This document shows, piece after piece, positions 1 through 8,345 of a DNA stretch of 64,000 nt (positions are counted from its first letter, which is position 1; every line of letters starts with the position of its first letter). The stretch is from Flavobacterium micromati (GTDB taxonomy: Bacteria; Bacteroidota; Bacteroidia; Flavobacteriales; Flavobacteriaceae), in the NCBI RefSeq assembly GCF_900129585.1, contig NZ_FQWF01000009.1, positions 62,001-126,000 on the forward strand, in the 5' to 3' direction. Both the position numbers and the translations under genes were made by a program. The notes below the pieces were generated by a model. It was not told the DNA's origin and did no database searches. It saw only the letters and a list, made by a program, of their open reading frames with translations.

Positions 1-406
1 GTCCCTTGGTAGATATAGGTTCTTTGACAACTTGTACTAAAACAGATTGATTGGAACTCAAAACATTAGTTATGGTGCCATCTTTATCTATTTCTTTTTC
101 AAACTGAAAGGTTTTTAGGGAGAAATCTTTTAATTTACCTGCGCTTACAAGTTTTATGAATTTCAATTGGGAAGCTAAATTAGGACCTAAATCATGATAA
201 TGTAAAAAGGCATCTTTTTCAAAGCCTACGTTTACAAAAGCCGCATTGAGGCCAGCAACAGGTTTCCTGATTTTGGCAATAAAAATATCACCAACTTGGA
301 AATTGCTTTTTTCTTCTTCCTTGTGTAATTCAATTAGTTTTCCATCTTTTAATAAGGCAAAATCTACTGCTTCAGAACTAGATCTAATGATTAATTCTTT
401 ATTCAT
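1..406 (-). CDS. rng: Ribonuclease G/E family protein, N-terminal part (runs off the window)
   Basis: Reverse-strand translation from the ATG at 404-406 begins MNKELIIRSSSEAVDFALL and continues with a GDIFIAKI.KPVAGLNAAFVNVG segment, the S1-like N-terminal domain of RNase E/G. Family members are Mg-dependent endoribonucleases that process rRNA and mRNA. Only about 135 residues are visible; the catalytic DNase I-like and zinc-link parts lie beyond position 1. The usual Bacteroidota order RNase G - HU is seen here, with the tiny basic gene between them. RNase G is the likelier name because Flavobacterium proteins of this type are usually annotated so, but E and G cannot be separated from this fragment. 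Confidence 0.88.
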   Translation of the reverse strand, partial: MNKELIIRSSSEAVDFALLKDGKLIELHKEEEKSNFQVGDIFIAKIRKPVAGLNAAFVNVGFEKDAFLHYHDLGPNLASQLKFIKLVSAGKLKDFSLKTFQFEKEIDKDGTITNVLSSNQSVLVQVVKEPISTKG

Positions 407-672
407 TTGTAAATTTTTATCCGCACTTTTAATTTAGGATTTTCGAATAAGAAACTAGGATTAAAAATCCCAAATCTCATATTATCAATCAGTAATTAAT
501 TGTAAGGATGGATTAAACAATAATTTAACAGGTATTGGACCCGAGGAGATTTTAGATTTTTGATTTATAAATTTTGATTTTAGATTTTTAAAATCTGTAA
601 TCTTAAATCGTTGATCGACAATCTTCAATCTCAATTTCAATGAACGTTTAAAAAGAAAAAAGTAGTTTAAAA
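407..672. repeat. Intergenic gap with decayed AT-rich repeats (GATTTTAGATTTTTGATT type)
   Basis: No gene is visible. Positions about 550-640 contain several imperfect copies of GATTTTAGA / TTTTTGATT / AATCTTAAATC words on one strand and their near-complements. A similar patch lies at 19400-19446 next to tRNA-Arg. These look like degenerate dispersed intergenic repeats rather than coding sequence. Confidence 0.5.
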
Positions 673-682
673 CTACTTTTTC
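655..682 (-). terminator. Hairpin overlapping the 3' end of the small basic gene
   Basis: Arms AAAAAGTAG and CTACTTTTT flank a 7-nt A/T loop (about 656-681), with T tracts on either strand. The stop codon of the small basic gene (673-675) is inside the right arm, so terminator and coding end share bases. Confidence 0.6.
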
Positions 683-765
683 TTCTTGTGACGGTTAGCT
701 CTTGCTCTTTTCTTGCGTTTGTGCGTTGCTACCTTATGTCTCTTTCTTTTTTTACCACTTGGCAT
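673..765 (-). CDS. AURKAIP1/COX24-domain small basic protein (30 aa), probable ribosome-associated
   Basis: Start ATG at 763-765. The product, MPSGKKRKRHKVATHKRKKR followed by ARANRHKKKK, is about two-thirds Lys/Arg/His and has no acidic residue. It matches the very short AURKAIP1/COX24-domain proteins conserved in Bacteroidota; the same domain is in mitochondrial mS38 and the actinobacterial ribosomal protein bS22. A small-subunit ribosome role is therefore inferred. It sits between HU and the RNase G/E gene on the same strand, 30 nt after HU ends, so the three could be co-transcribed. It is easily missed by gene callers because of its size. Confidence 0.8.
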   Translation of the reverse strand: MPSGKKRKRHKVATHKRKKRARANRHKKKK

Positions 766-795
766 ATCTTGTCGATTTTAAGATTAATTAATATA

Positions 796-1086
796 TTACT
801 TTGCTTCGTTATTTATTTTCACTCCTTCTACAAATACTTTCGCAGGTTTAAATGCTGGGATGTTGTGAGCAGGAATTTTAATAGTAGTGTTTTTTGAGAT
901 ATTTCTACCTGTTTTTTCAGCTCTAGTTTTTACGATAAAACTTCCAAAACCTCTTAAATATACATTGTCGCCAGTCTCTAATGAATTTTTAACTTCATTC
1001 ATAAAAGTCTCTACAGTCGCCTGAACATCTCCTTTTTCAAGACCTAATTTCTCTGAAATTTTTGCTACGATATCTGCTTTCGTCAT
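796..1086 (-). CDS. HU family DNA-binding protein
   Basis: The 96-aa product starting MTKADIVAKISEKLGLEKGD is a full-length HU/IHF-type histone-like protein. It has an N-terminal helical dimerisation part, then the beta-arm region with GFGSF (near residue 47) and the R.GRN...IPA.N.PAFKPAK segment that wraps DNA. I chose the start at 1084-1086. The frame is open 25 codons further upstream, but that extension would cover the promoter at 1130-1137 and is not HU-like. The role is nucleoid architecture. A -7 element lies about 45 bp upstream of the chosen start. Confidence 0.95.
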   Translation of the reverse strand: MTKADIVAKISEKLGLEKGDVQATVETFMNEVKNSLETGDNVYLRGFGSFIVKTRAEKTGRNISKNTTIKIPAHNIPAFKPAKVFVEGVKINNEAK

Positions 1087-1129
1087 TTTCTTTCCTATTA
1101 TATTTTGTTGTACTATTTTTTTGAGGTTG

Positions 1130-1137
1130 CAAATATA
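1130..1137 (-). promoter_or_regulatory. Bacteroidota -7 promoter element for HU
   Basis: On the minus strand this reads TATATTTG, a match to TAnnTTTG. A TTGTTTT word lies about 16 nt further upstream at the expected -33 position. It is 44 nt upstream of the HU start. Confidence 0.65.
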
Positions 1138-1194
1138 AGCATTTAAAAAACAATTATTCAAGGTAATTCATTAAATTTTAATCACATAAACTTT

Positions 1195-1202
1195 TACTTT
1201 TG
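1195..1202 (+). promoter_or_regulatory. Putative -7 element for mutY
   Basis: TACTTTTG matches TAnnTTTG, 18 nt before the mutY ATG. I see no clear TTG at -33. It is divergent from the HU promoter, about 60 bp away. Confidence 0.5.
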
Positions 1203-1219
1203 CAGTCTAATATTTAAAG

Positions 1220-2290
1220 ATGAATTTTTCTAATATATTGATAAAATGGTACTTACAAAACAAGCGTGATTTACCTTGGAGAAACACCACCAATCCCTAC
1301 CCTATTTGGCTCTCAGAAATCATGTTACAACAAACGCGAGTTGCCCAAGGAACACCTTATTTTTTATCGTTTACAACAGCTTTTCCAACAGTTTTTGATC
1401 TCGCCGCCGCAAGTGAAGAACAAGTGTTAAAACTGTGGCAAGGACTTGGTTATTACTCTCGTGCGCGAAATTTACACAAAACGGCGCAATACGTTGCGAC
1501 TGAATTAAACGGAATATTCCCTGATAATTATAATGACTTACTTAAACTAAAAGGAATTGGTGAATATACCGCTGCTGCAATTGCTTCTTTCTCCTATAAT
1601 GAGGCGGTTCCGGTGGTTGATGGAAATGTCTTTAGGGTTTTATCTCGTTATTTTGATATTGAAACAGATATTGCCCAGGCTTCCGCCAAAAAAGAATTTG
1701 CTACTCTAGCGTTCGAGTTAATGCCAAAAGACAGCCAAGATAGACTCAAACGGAGCAAATACGCACCCGCAACTTTCAATCAAGCGATTATGGAATTTGG
1801 TGCTTTGCAATGTGTCCCTAAAAATCCCAACTGCAGTATTTGTGTTTTTAACGAAAGTTGTGCTGCCTTACAAAAGAAGAAAGTTGCTCATTTACCTGTA
1901 AAATCTAAAAAGATAAAAGTGCGCAATCGCTACTTTAATTATATAGTCGCAAATGATGATAATGAAAATACGTTAATTCAAAAACGAACTTTAAAAGGAA
2001 TTTGGCAAAATTTATATGAGTTCCCTTTATTAGAAACAGAAAAAGAGGAAGATTTTGATTTTGTTTCAGAGCAAATTCAGAGCGAATATTTCAAAGAAAA
2101 TACTATTTCGAGCATATTAGAAACCAACGATAAAAGCATTATCCATAAATTATCCCATCAACATTTACATATTAAATTTTGGAAAGTGAATGTGAATGGA
2201 ATTATTGAAAACGGAATTAATCAAGAAACTTTAAAGACTTTTCCATTTCCTATTGTTATTCATAATTTTATTGAAAAGGAATTAAATTAA
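1220..2290 (+). CDS. mutY: A/G-specific adenine glycosylase MutY
   Basis: MutY removes adenine mispaired with 8-oxoguanine in base-excision repair. The 356-aa protein has the HhH-GPD fold: catalytic Glu33 in SEIMLQQTRV, the helix-hairpin-helix KLKGIGEYTAAAI (about 109-121) and catalytic Asp134 in VPVVDGNV. A [4Fe-4S] cluster motif follows at C198-x6-C205-x2-C208-x5-C214. The C-terminal part (about 230-350) is the Nudix-like 8-oxoG recognition domain. It heads a rightward run with ssb, gldE and gldD, the standard Flavobacterium arrangement. All key residues are present, so it should be active. Confidence 0.97.
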   Translation: MNFSNILIKWYLQNKRDLPWRNTTNPYPIWLSEIMLQQTRVAQGTPYFLSFTTAFPTVFDLAAASEEQVLKLWQGLGYYSRARNLHKTAQYVATELNGIFPDNYNDLLKLKGIGEYTAAAIASFSYNEAVPVVDGNVFRVLSRYFDIETDIAQASAKKEFATLAFELMPKDSQDRLKRSKYAPATFNQAIMEFGALQCVPKNPNCSICVFNESCAALQKKKVAHLPVKSKKIKVRNRYFNYIVANDDNENTLIQKRTLKGIWQNLYEFPLLETEKEEDFDFVSEQIQSEYFKENTISSILETNDKSIIHKLSHQHLHIKFWKVNVNGIIENGINQETLKTFPFPIVIHNFIEKELN

Positions 2291-2308
2291 AATATTTCCA
2301 AAAAACTG

Positions 2309-2316
2309 TACCTTTG
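2309..2316 (+). promoter_or_regulatory. Putative -7 element for ssb
   Basis: TACCTTTG matches TAnnTTTG, 21 nt before the ssb start and after the mutY stop. It suggests ssb can be transcribed separately from mutY. Confidence 0.5.
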
Positions 2317-2336
2317 ATCAAATACCTCAATTTATA

Positions 2337-2777
2337 ATGAACGGAACATTAAATAAAGTAATGCTAATAGGTTTTCTTGGCGATGATATCAAAATGCATT
2401 ATTTTGACGGAGGCAATTGCATTGGAAGATTTCAGCTGGCCACTAATGAAGTTTACATCAACAAAACTACTAATGAAAAAATCACTTCTACAGAGTGGCA
2501 TAATCTAGTGGTTCGCAATAAAGCAGCTGAACTTTGTGAAAAATACTTATCTAAAGGAGATAAAATATACGTTGAAGGTAGGATCAAATCGCGACAGTGG
2601 CAAGCGGAAGATGGAAGTACAAAATACGCCAGCGAAATTCAAGTAACTGAATTCACTTTTCTTACCACAAAGAAAGAGAGTGAAAACAACAAACAAATTC
2701 CTGCAACTGCTGTTGCAAAAAACACTAATTTTGAACCAGAAAAAAATGTCTTGCCCATAAACGACTTGCCATTTTAA
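2337..2777 (+). CDS. ssb: Single-stranded DNA-binding protein SSB
   Basis: The 146-aa protein has an N-terminal OB fold (MNGTLNKVMLIGFLGDD..., ST.WHNLVV, YVEGRIKSRQW; about residues 1-110), a short low-complexity linker and an acidic-aromatic tip ending NDLPF. That tip is the usual docking site for SSB-interacting repair and replication proteins. It lies 46 nt after mutY and 23 nt before gldE. It coats single-stranded DNA in replication, recombination and repair. It could be one of several SSB copies in the genome. Confidence 0.95.
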   Translation: MNGTLNKVMLIGFLGDDIKMHYFDGGNCIGRFQLATNEVYINKTTNEKITSTEWHNLVVRNKAAELCEKYLSKGDKIYVEGRIKSRQWQAEDGSTKYASEIQVTEFTFLTTKKESENNKQIPATAVAKNTNFEPEKNVLPINDLPF

Positions 2778-2800
2778 TTGTCTAACTAATTTTTATCAAT

Positions 2801-4096
2801 TTGGACCCAGAGCCCAGTTTGTCTTTTACCTATAATATTGACAGCAATTTGGCATTTGCCATTTTGGGAATAGTACTGTTACTATTATGCTCCGCTTTAG
2901 TTTCAGGAGCTGGAGTTGCGTTGTTTTCATTGTCACAAAAAGACATTGACGCAATAACCGCAGGAAATAATTCTAAAGGAAAACTTATTTCCAATCTTTT
3001 AGAAAAGCCTAAAAAATTGCTAGCCACATTAATGGTTGCAAATAATTTTATAAATATCACCATTATATTATTTTTCTCTTTAATAGGAACAAATATTTTT
3101 TCAGCGATCCAAATTCCACTTTTAAAGTTTGTAGTAGAAATTGTCGTTATCACCTTTTTGATTTTGCTGTTTGGAGAAGTTTTACCAAAAGTATATGCAA
3201 GTAGAAATAGCATCAACTTTGCTAAAATAGTTGTTTATCCTATTGCATTTTTAAATAAAGTGCTTTCGCCAATAAGTTTGCCTATGCGAGCGATTACCAT
3301 TCACTTACACAACAAATTTGGAAAACAAAAAACAAATTTTTCAGTAGATCAATTATCTCAAGCACTTGAACTTACAGCCTCAGACGAAACCTCGACCGAA
3401 GAGCAAAAAATTTTAGAAGGAATTGTCAGTTTTGGGAATACCGATACGCGACAAGTTATGAGTCCAAGAATCGATATTTTTGCTTTAGAAATATCAGAGT
3501 CATTTACCGCTATTTGCCCAAAAATAATAGATAAAGGATATTCCAGAATTCCAGTTTACAGAGATAATATTGATCAAATAGAAGGCGTTTTACATGTTAA
3601 AGATTTATTACCACATATTAATACGAATGAATTTGACTGGACATCTTTGCTGCGAGAACCATTTTTTGTTCCTGAAAATAAAAAACTAGACAACCTGTTA
3701 AAAGATTTTCAAAATATGAAAAGCCATCTTGCTATTGTAGTAGATGAATATGGTGGAACTTCAGGATTAGTATCCCTTGAGGATGTTATTGAGGAAATAG
3801 TAGGTGATATTAGTGATGAATTTGATGACGAAAATATTAATTTCTCCCAGATAGACAACAAAAATTTCCTTTTTGAAGGCAAAATAAATTTAAAAGATTT
3901 TTATCGAATTATTGAGGTTGACGAAGAATTATTTGAAGATAAAAAAGGAGAGGCGGAAACACTAGCAGGATTTATTCTAGAGATTTTAGGTAATTTTCCA
4001 AAAAAAAATCAGAAGATTTCACTAGGAAATTGTTTATTCACTATCGAAACGGTAGATCAAAAAAGGATAAAACAAATTAAAGTAACGATTGACTAA
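2801..4096 (+). CDS. gldE: Gliding motility-associated protein GldE (CNNM/CBS membrane protein)
   Basis: The start codon is TTG at 2801 (product begins MDPEPSLSF); no suitable ATG lies nearby. The 431-aa protein has a DUF21/CNNM membrane domain with about four hydrophobic segments (roughly 17-150), a CBS pair (about 205-330, with MSPRIDIFAL and the VVDEYGGTSGLVSLEDVIEEIVGDI signature) and a C-terminal CorC/HlyC transporter-associated domain (about 345-430). It resembles magnesium/cobalt-efflux family proteins. In Flavobacterium johnsoniae gldE lies beside gldD and is linked to gliding and type IX secretion. The next gene here is gldD, 5 nt on, which supports the name. Confidence 0.92.
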   Translation: MDPEPSLSFTYNIDSNLAFAILGIVLLLLCSALVSGAGVALFSLSQKDIDAITAGNNSKGKLISNLLEKPKKLLATLMVANNFINITIILFFSLIGTNIFSAIQIPLLKFVVEIVVITFLILLFGEVLPKVYASRNSINFAKIVVYPIAFLNKVLSPISLPMRAITIHLHNKFGKQKTNFSVDQLSQALELTASDETSTEEQKILEGIVSFGNTDTRQVMSPRIDIFALEISESFTAICPKIIDKGYSRIPVYRDNIDQIEGVLHVKDLLPHINTNEFDWTSLLREPFFVPENKKLDNLLKDFQNMKSHLAIVVDEYGGTSGLVSLEDVIEEIVGDISDEFDDENINFSQIDNKNFLFEGKINLKDFYRIIEVDEELFEDKKGEAETLAGFILEILGNFPKKNQKISLGNCLFTIETVDQKRIKQIKVTID

Positions 4097-4101
4097 GTAA
4101 A

Positions 4102-4668
4102 ATGACAAAAAAAATATTCGCCCTTGCGATGGTAAGTATAGTTGCAGCAACTACTTTTAGTTGTAAAGAAGAGGTGTTGCCAAAACCTTCAAGCTATTTG
4201 CGACTAGATTATGCCGAAGCTAAATACTCAAATTTTGAAAATGAATGTCCTTTTACTTTTGAAATGAATGCAGATGCTATTGTCAAAAAAGGTAAAAATT
4301 GTGATCTTACGATTACTTATCCTAAGATGAAAGCAACTATATATTTGACTTACAAACCTGTAAATAAAAATATAAATAACCTTTTGCGTGACGCACAAAA
4401 ATTGACTTTTGAACATGTGATAAAAGCGGATGATATTTTAGAGCAACCGTATTTGAATCCTGATAAAAAAGTTTATGGAATGTTTTATCAAGTAGAGGGA
4501 AATGCAGCGACAAATTCACAATTTTATGCGACAGATAGTACTAAACACTTTGTAACTGGATCTGTTTATTTCTATGCAAAACCCAATTATGATTCTATTA
4601 TGCCCGCAGCCAGTTATATAAAAAATGATATGCAGCGATTGATGGAAACTTTAAAATGGAAACAATAA
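4102..4668 (+). CDS. gldD: Gliding motility lipoprotein GldD
   Basis: The 188-aa lipoprotein has a signal peptide ending in lipobox TTFSC (Cys21) followed by KEEVLPKPSSYLRLDYA, typical of GldD. GldD is one of the lipoproteins needed for gliding and type IX secretion in Flavobacterium. It starts 5 nt after gldE, so the two are very probably co-translated. A strong hairpin follows the stop codon. Length and the repeated Y/F-rich mid-region fit the family; no truncation is seen. Confidence 0.93.
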   Translation: MTKKIFALAMVSIVAATTFSCKEEVLPKPSSYLRLDYAEAKYSNFENECPFTFEMNADAIVKKGKNCDLTITYPKMKATIYLTYKPVNKNINNLLRDAQKLTFEHVIKADDILEQPYLNPDKKVYGMFYQVEGNAATNSQFYATDSTKHFVTGSVYFYAKPNYDSIMPAASYIKNDMQRLMETLKWKQ

Positions 4669-4672
4669 AACA

Positions 4673-4709
4673 TAAAAAAAACATTCGCGACAAACGAATG
4701 CTTTTTTTG
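4673..4709. terminator. Bidirectional terminator between gldD and the HMA-domain gene
   Basis: A run of A, then CATTCG-loop-CGAATG, then a run of T, between two convergent genes. It can serve either strand. Confidence 0.8.
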
Positions 4710-4726
4710 TATAAATTAAAATGATC

Positions 4727-5113
4727 TTAGATCTTCATATCTTTTACTGAATATGTTTTACCATCGGCAGCTTCTTCAACTACTTTAGTTAGTTTTTCTG
4801 GATTTTGAACTGTTTTGTCAAACGTTACAGTTGCTAATTTTGTATCAAAATCCACCTTTGCCTCCTGAACACCATCTAAACCTGTTAAATCTTCCTGAAT
4901 AGTTTTTGCACAACCTATAGAGCAAGTCATTCCGCTTACTTCGAAAGTAGCTGTTTGTAGGTTAGCAGCAGCTATTTCTTTTTTAACTTTTGGAGTTGCA
5001 ACTTCTGATGTTTTTGCAGTCTCTTTTGAATTTAGATCATTAGATTTTTCTTTACATCCTACAAATAAGATACTTGCCAAGGCTAAAGTCAATATTGATT
5101 TTTTGAAGTTCAT
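4727..5113 (-). CDS. Heavy-metal-associated (HMA) domain lipoprotein
   Basis: The 128-aa product has a lipoprotein signal (SILFVGC, Cys20), a Lys/Thr-rich linker (about 21-50) and one ferredoxin-like HMA domain (about 53-120: ATFEVSGMTCSIGCAKTI...). The metal-binding motif is C64-S-I-G-C68, three residues between the cysteines instead of the usual two (GMTCxxC). The protein would sit in the periplasm or on an outer-leaflet membrane and could bind copper or a similar soft metal. No P-type ATPase or other metal gene is adjacent. It stands alone between convergent gldD and the divergent EamA gene. Confidence 0.8.
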   Translation of the reverse strand: MNFKKSILTLALASILFVGCKEKSNDLNSKETAKTSEVATPKVKKEIAAANLQTATFEVSGMTCSIGCAKTIQEDLTGLDGVQEAKVDFDTKLATVTFDKTVQNPEKLTKVVEEAADGKTYSVKDMKI

Positions 5114-5219
5114 ACTATTATTTTTTAAAGATTGAAAGCAAATTTACAAATGCAAAATTAATCAAAAAAAGGCCGAGTAATTCATAAAATAATTACAATT
5201 TTGGGGCAAAATTATCTTT

Positions 5220-6086
5220 ATGGAATCGAAGCAGTTAAAATGGGTATATTTGGGTTTTCTTGCATTAGTTTGGGGAAGTTCTTTCATTTTAATAAAAAAG
5301 GGATTAATTGGCTTAACCGCCCTTCAAGTTGGTTCTTTACGAATTATTTTTGCTTCTATTTTTCTTCTAATGATCGGGTTTAAAACGCTTTCAAAAATTC
5401 CTGCTCACAAATGGAAATATATTGCGTTGACATCGTTATTTGGCACTTTTATTCCCGCTTATCTATTTGCTATAGCACAAACTGAAATTGACAGCTCAGT
5501 CAGTTCAATTTTAAATTCGCTAACTCCTTTGAATACATTAATTCTTGGTGCCTTAGTTTTTGGATTGCGTTTTAAGAGAAACCAAATTATTGGCATTCTA
5601 ACAGGTTTATTGGGAAGCGCATTACTAATTTTAAATGGTGCCATGAATCATCCAGAACAGAATTACTATTACGCTATTTTAGTATTGATTGCCTCTGTTT
5701 GTTATGCAGTAAATGTGAATTTAATTAAGAAATACCTGCATGATTTGAGTCCGTTAAGCATTACGACGGGGAATTTTATGGTATTGTTTGCACCTGCGCT
5801 GGCCGTTTTATTTTTCTCTGGATTTTTTGATGTAGTGACTGAAATCAAAGTGCAGCATTCTATAATTTTTATAATTATTCTTGGTGTGGTAGGCACTGGA
5901 ATAGCTAACATTTTGTTTTTTAAATTAATCCAAATGTCTTCACCCGTTTTTGCAACATCAGTAACTTATTTAATTCCTGTGGTTGCGTTTAGTTGGGGAT
6001 TGTTAGACAATGAAATGCTGACGTCTGTTCAATTTTTTGGAGCATTTATTATTTTAATCGGGGTGTACTTGTCCTCAAAGAAATAG
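5220..6086 (+). CDS. EamA/DMT-superfamily membrane transporter
   Basis: The 288-aa protein consists of ten hydrophobic segments arranged as two EamA repeats (about 8-140 and 155-285), starting KWVYLGFLALVWGSSFILIKKGL, a typical EamA opening. Family members export amino acids, nucleosides or drugs; the substrate cannot be predicted. It is a single-gene unit; the stop codon is followed at once by decayed repeats and then by a hairpin shared with the convergent M16 operon. Confidence 0.88.
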   Translation: MESKQLKWVYLGFLALVWGSSFILIKKGLIGLTALQVGSLRIIFASIFLLMIGFKTLSKIPAHKWKYIALTSLFGTFIPAYLFAIAQTEIDSSVSSILNSLTPLNTLILGALVFGLRFKRNQIIGILTGLLGSALLILNGAMNHPEQNYYYAILVLIASVCYAVNVNLIKKYLHDLSPLSITTGNFMVLFAPALAVLFFSGFFDVVTEIKVQHSIIFIIILGVVGTGIANILFFKLIQMSSPVFATSVTYLIPVVAFSWGLLDNEMLTSVQFFGAFIILIGVYLSSKK

Positions 6087-6180
6087 TGTTCGGTAGTCAG
6101 TGTTCAGTGTACGGTAGGCAGTGTTCACTATTAAGTGTTCACTATTAAGGATCTAGTGTTCAGTGGGCGGCATTGAGTAT
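6084..6180. repeat. Degenerate AGTGTTCA repeats with a perfect 14-bp tandem pair
   Basis: AGTGTTC occurs about five times from the EamA stop codon onward. GTGTTCACTATTAA is perfectly duplicated at 6121-6134 and 6135-6148. The same word family reappears around 45181-45270 and, inverted, at 45497-45536. Confidence 0.7.
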
Positions 6181-6240
6181 GCGGAAATATTAATTTGTAA
6201 AAAGTTTGATGTTCGATACATAAAAAGAGTTAAAAACAAC

Positions 6241-6272
6241 AAAGGCTGCCTAAATTAGACAGCCTTTGCTTT
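6241..6272. terminator. Terminator of the M16 peptidase operon
   Basis: AAAGGCTG (6241-6248) and CAGCCTTT (6260-6267) form an 8-bp stem with an 11-nt loop. T-rich tracts follow on both strands. It lies between convergent EamA and M16 genes. Confidence 0.75.
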
Positions 6273-6288
6273 TTATTAAGATTTCTGA

Positions 6289-8337
6289 TTATTTAAAATC
6301 AGCATCTGACACATCTTCATTAATTTTTACATCTGACATTTTGATGTCTAATTCAAAACCAACATTCTGAATAATATTAAAAGGAACTTTAATACCTTTT
6401 ACTTCTTTGTAATCCCCGTAATTAGTAACTTGAGTAATACTTTTACCACCTTGTTCCATCACTTTAGATTCTGCTACTTTTAATCCCGAAGTTACATCAT
6501 AAAAATAAGTTGTTTTTCCGTTTTTAACAGCATAAGCGTCTTTTCCATTTATCGATTCAATACTTTCTAAAGTTAGCCCTTGCTTTTTAGAAAGAGAAAG
6601 CTCTTCAAATGGAGTCGCCGCCGCCTGCATATCAGCAAGCGCTGTGCCTTCAATGTTTTGGCGTTGCCCTTGTTGCATCGTGTAACCTCCTTTTTCATTC
6701 ACAACTTGTTTCATCAAGCTCATTGTTCCCATTGCAAGTTCAACCATAAGCTTTCCTTTAGCATCTACTTTTGTAACAAAACTTAATGGTGATGGTGCTT
6801 GTGGAATAGTTGTAGTTCCATTCATTGCAATTGTTTTCACAGCAGTTGCCGCTTTTTCCCCACCTATTGCTTTGATATAATTATCGATAACACTTTTTGC
6901 TGTTACTCCTGCTGGAACTGCTTTTTTGAATTCTGGTTTTGCAGTTGCATTTCCGTACTTATCAAAATAGGAAACTGGAATAGTAAGCTTTTCTAATGCT
7001 GGTGCAACATCTGATGCTTTTCCTACAATTATAATTCGGCTGTTATCCGCTAAGAAATATTTATTGGCCACTCTCAAAACATCATCAGCAGTTACTGCAC
7101 CTATGTTTTTAATGTAATTTTCATAAAAATCAGCAGGCAAGCTTTGAGTTTGAATACGCAAAGCATAACCAGCAACAGTTTGTGGTTTCTCAATTTGCAT
7201 TACAAATCGTCCTGTGTAACCAGCTTTAACGCTAGCTAACATTTCATCAGTTACTTTTTCAGTTCTGATTTTCTTAAATTCTTTCATAATTTCCACAACC
7301 GTACTGTCAGTTACAGCATTACGAACTTGTGTTGATGCACTGAAGTTAGATACGCGCTTATCACCGCCTATCGATGTTCTTGCACCGTAAGTCCATCCAT
7401 GTACTTCTCGCAAATTCATATTGATGTAACTGTTAAAATCGCCACCAAAAATTTGGTTGGCAATCAAAACCGCAAAATAATCCGGATCAGTCATTTTAAG
7501 ATTTGAGATGTTACCAACCGCAACTTCTGACTGAACGGCATTTGGCATATCAATGAAGTTAATTTGAGTGCTTGCAACATCTTTTGGATCAGCGTAAGAA
7601 ATAGACGGCGCGGTCCCTTTCTTCCATGAACCAAAGAATTTCTCAACCATTTTCTTAGTTTCTTTGAATTTAACGTCACCCACAATAATAAGGTATGCGT
7701 TGCTAGGAACGAAATACGTATTGTAATTTGCTTTTGCATCCTCAAGTGTAACGTTTTTGACAGTAGCTTCACTTACAAATTCACCAGATGGATGATTCTT
7801 GCCAAAAGTTAAAACATTTATAACTCGAGCTGCAACAGCTGAGACACTTTTTTCATCTGCTTTCAAGCCTTCGATGAGTTTTGTCTTTTCTTTATCAAAT
7901 TCTTCCTGAGTGAAGTTTGGGTTTAATGCGCCATCAGCCATTAATTCTAATACTCTGCCAGAATATTTTGATAATGCACTAGCTGTTGCTCCATTAGAAC
8001 TAAAGTTGATATTTGCTCCAAGAAAATCTACCTCTTCATTGAAAGCATCTTTTGATATTTTTGTTGTTCCACTTCCTATTAATATGCCAGTCATATCAGA
8101 AACGCCTTTTTTGTCGCCCTCCGCGTACGGATCGTTGTCTAGTGTTAGACTGAAAGTTACTCTTGGTAGCTTGTGGTTTTCAACAACCATTACTTTCAAT
8201 CCATTTTTCAATTCAAAGGTCAATGGTTTACCTATTTTTACTGAAGGAGCTACTCCTGGTTTCGGCTGAGGGATTATTTGTCCTTGCATAATAATTGTTA
8301 AGAGCAGGCTTGATAAAATTAATATTGATTTTTTCAT
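6289..8337 (-). CDS. M16 family peptidase-like protein lacking the zinc motif, with extra C-terminal domain
   Basis: The 682-aa exported protein (signal peptide of about 19 residues) has two M16 half-domains (about 35-460). At the place of the catalytic HxxEH there is GVSDMTGILIGSGT, so it is probably the non-catalytic partner. The later half keeps the GWTYGARTS stretch resembling the R/Y motif of M16B substrate-binding subunits. Residues about 475-682 form a further domain (KSVIDNYIKAIGGEKA...) that resembles the LolA-like lipid-binding folds seen in other Bacteroidota proteins; that assignment is uncertain. It follows the catalytic M16 gene by 8 nt, so a heterodimeric periplasmic protease is likely. 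Confidence 0.85.
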   Translation of the reverse strand: MKKSILILSSLLLTIIMQGQIIPQPKPGVAPSVKIGKPLTFELKNGLKVMVVENHKLPRVTFSLTLDNDPYAEGDKKGVSDMTGILIGSGTTKISKDAFNEEVDFLGANINFSSNGATASALSKYSGRVLELMADGALNPNFTQEEFDKEKTKLIEGLKADEKSVSAVAARVINVLTFGKNHPSGEFVSEATVKNVTLEDAKANYNTYFVPSNAYLIIVGDVKFKETKKMVEKFFGSWKKGTAPSISYADPKDVASTQINFIDMPNAVQSEVAVGNISNLKMTDPDYFAVLIANQIFGGDFNSYINMNLREVHGWTYGARTSIGGDKRVSNFSASTQVRNAVTDSTVVEIMKEFKKIRTEKVTDEMLASVKAGYTGRFVMQIEKPQTVAGYALRIQTQSLPADFYENYIKNIGAVTADDVLRVANKYFLADNSRIIIVGKASDVAPALEKLTIPVSYFDKYGNATAKPEFKKAVPAGVTAKSVIDNYIKAIGGEKAATAVKTIAMNGTTTIPQAPSPLSFVTKVDAKGKLMVELAMGTMSLMKQVVNEKGGYTMQQGQRQNIEGTALADMQAAATPFEELSLSKKQGLTLESIESINGKDAYAVKNGKTTYFYDVTSGLKVAESKVMEQGGKSITQVTNYGDYKEVKGIKVPFNIIQNVGFELDIKMSDVKINEDVSDADFK

Positions 8338-8345
8338 GATATATC

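Noticed and set aside
246..437. Open frame opposite the RNase G/E gene
   Set aside because: Lies on the complement of the well-conserved N-terminal RNase G/E coding part.
1087..1161. N-terminal extension of HU by 25 codons
   Set aside because: It would include the promoter element and is unlike any HU start.
2830..3216. Open frame antisense to gldE
   Set aside because: Entirely inside gldE, no recognisable domain, typical antisense shadow in AT-rich DNA.
7491..7772. Alternative frame inside the M16 gene on the same strand
   Set aside because: Off-frame within a gene with clear domain conservation.
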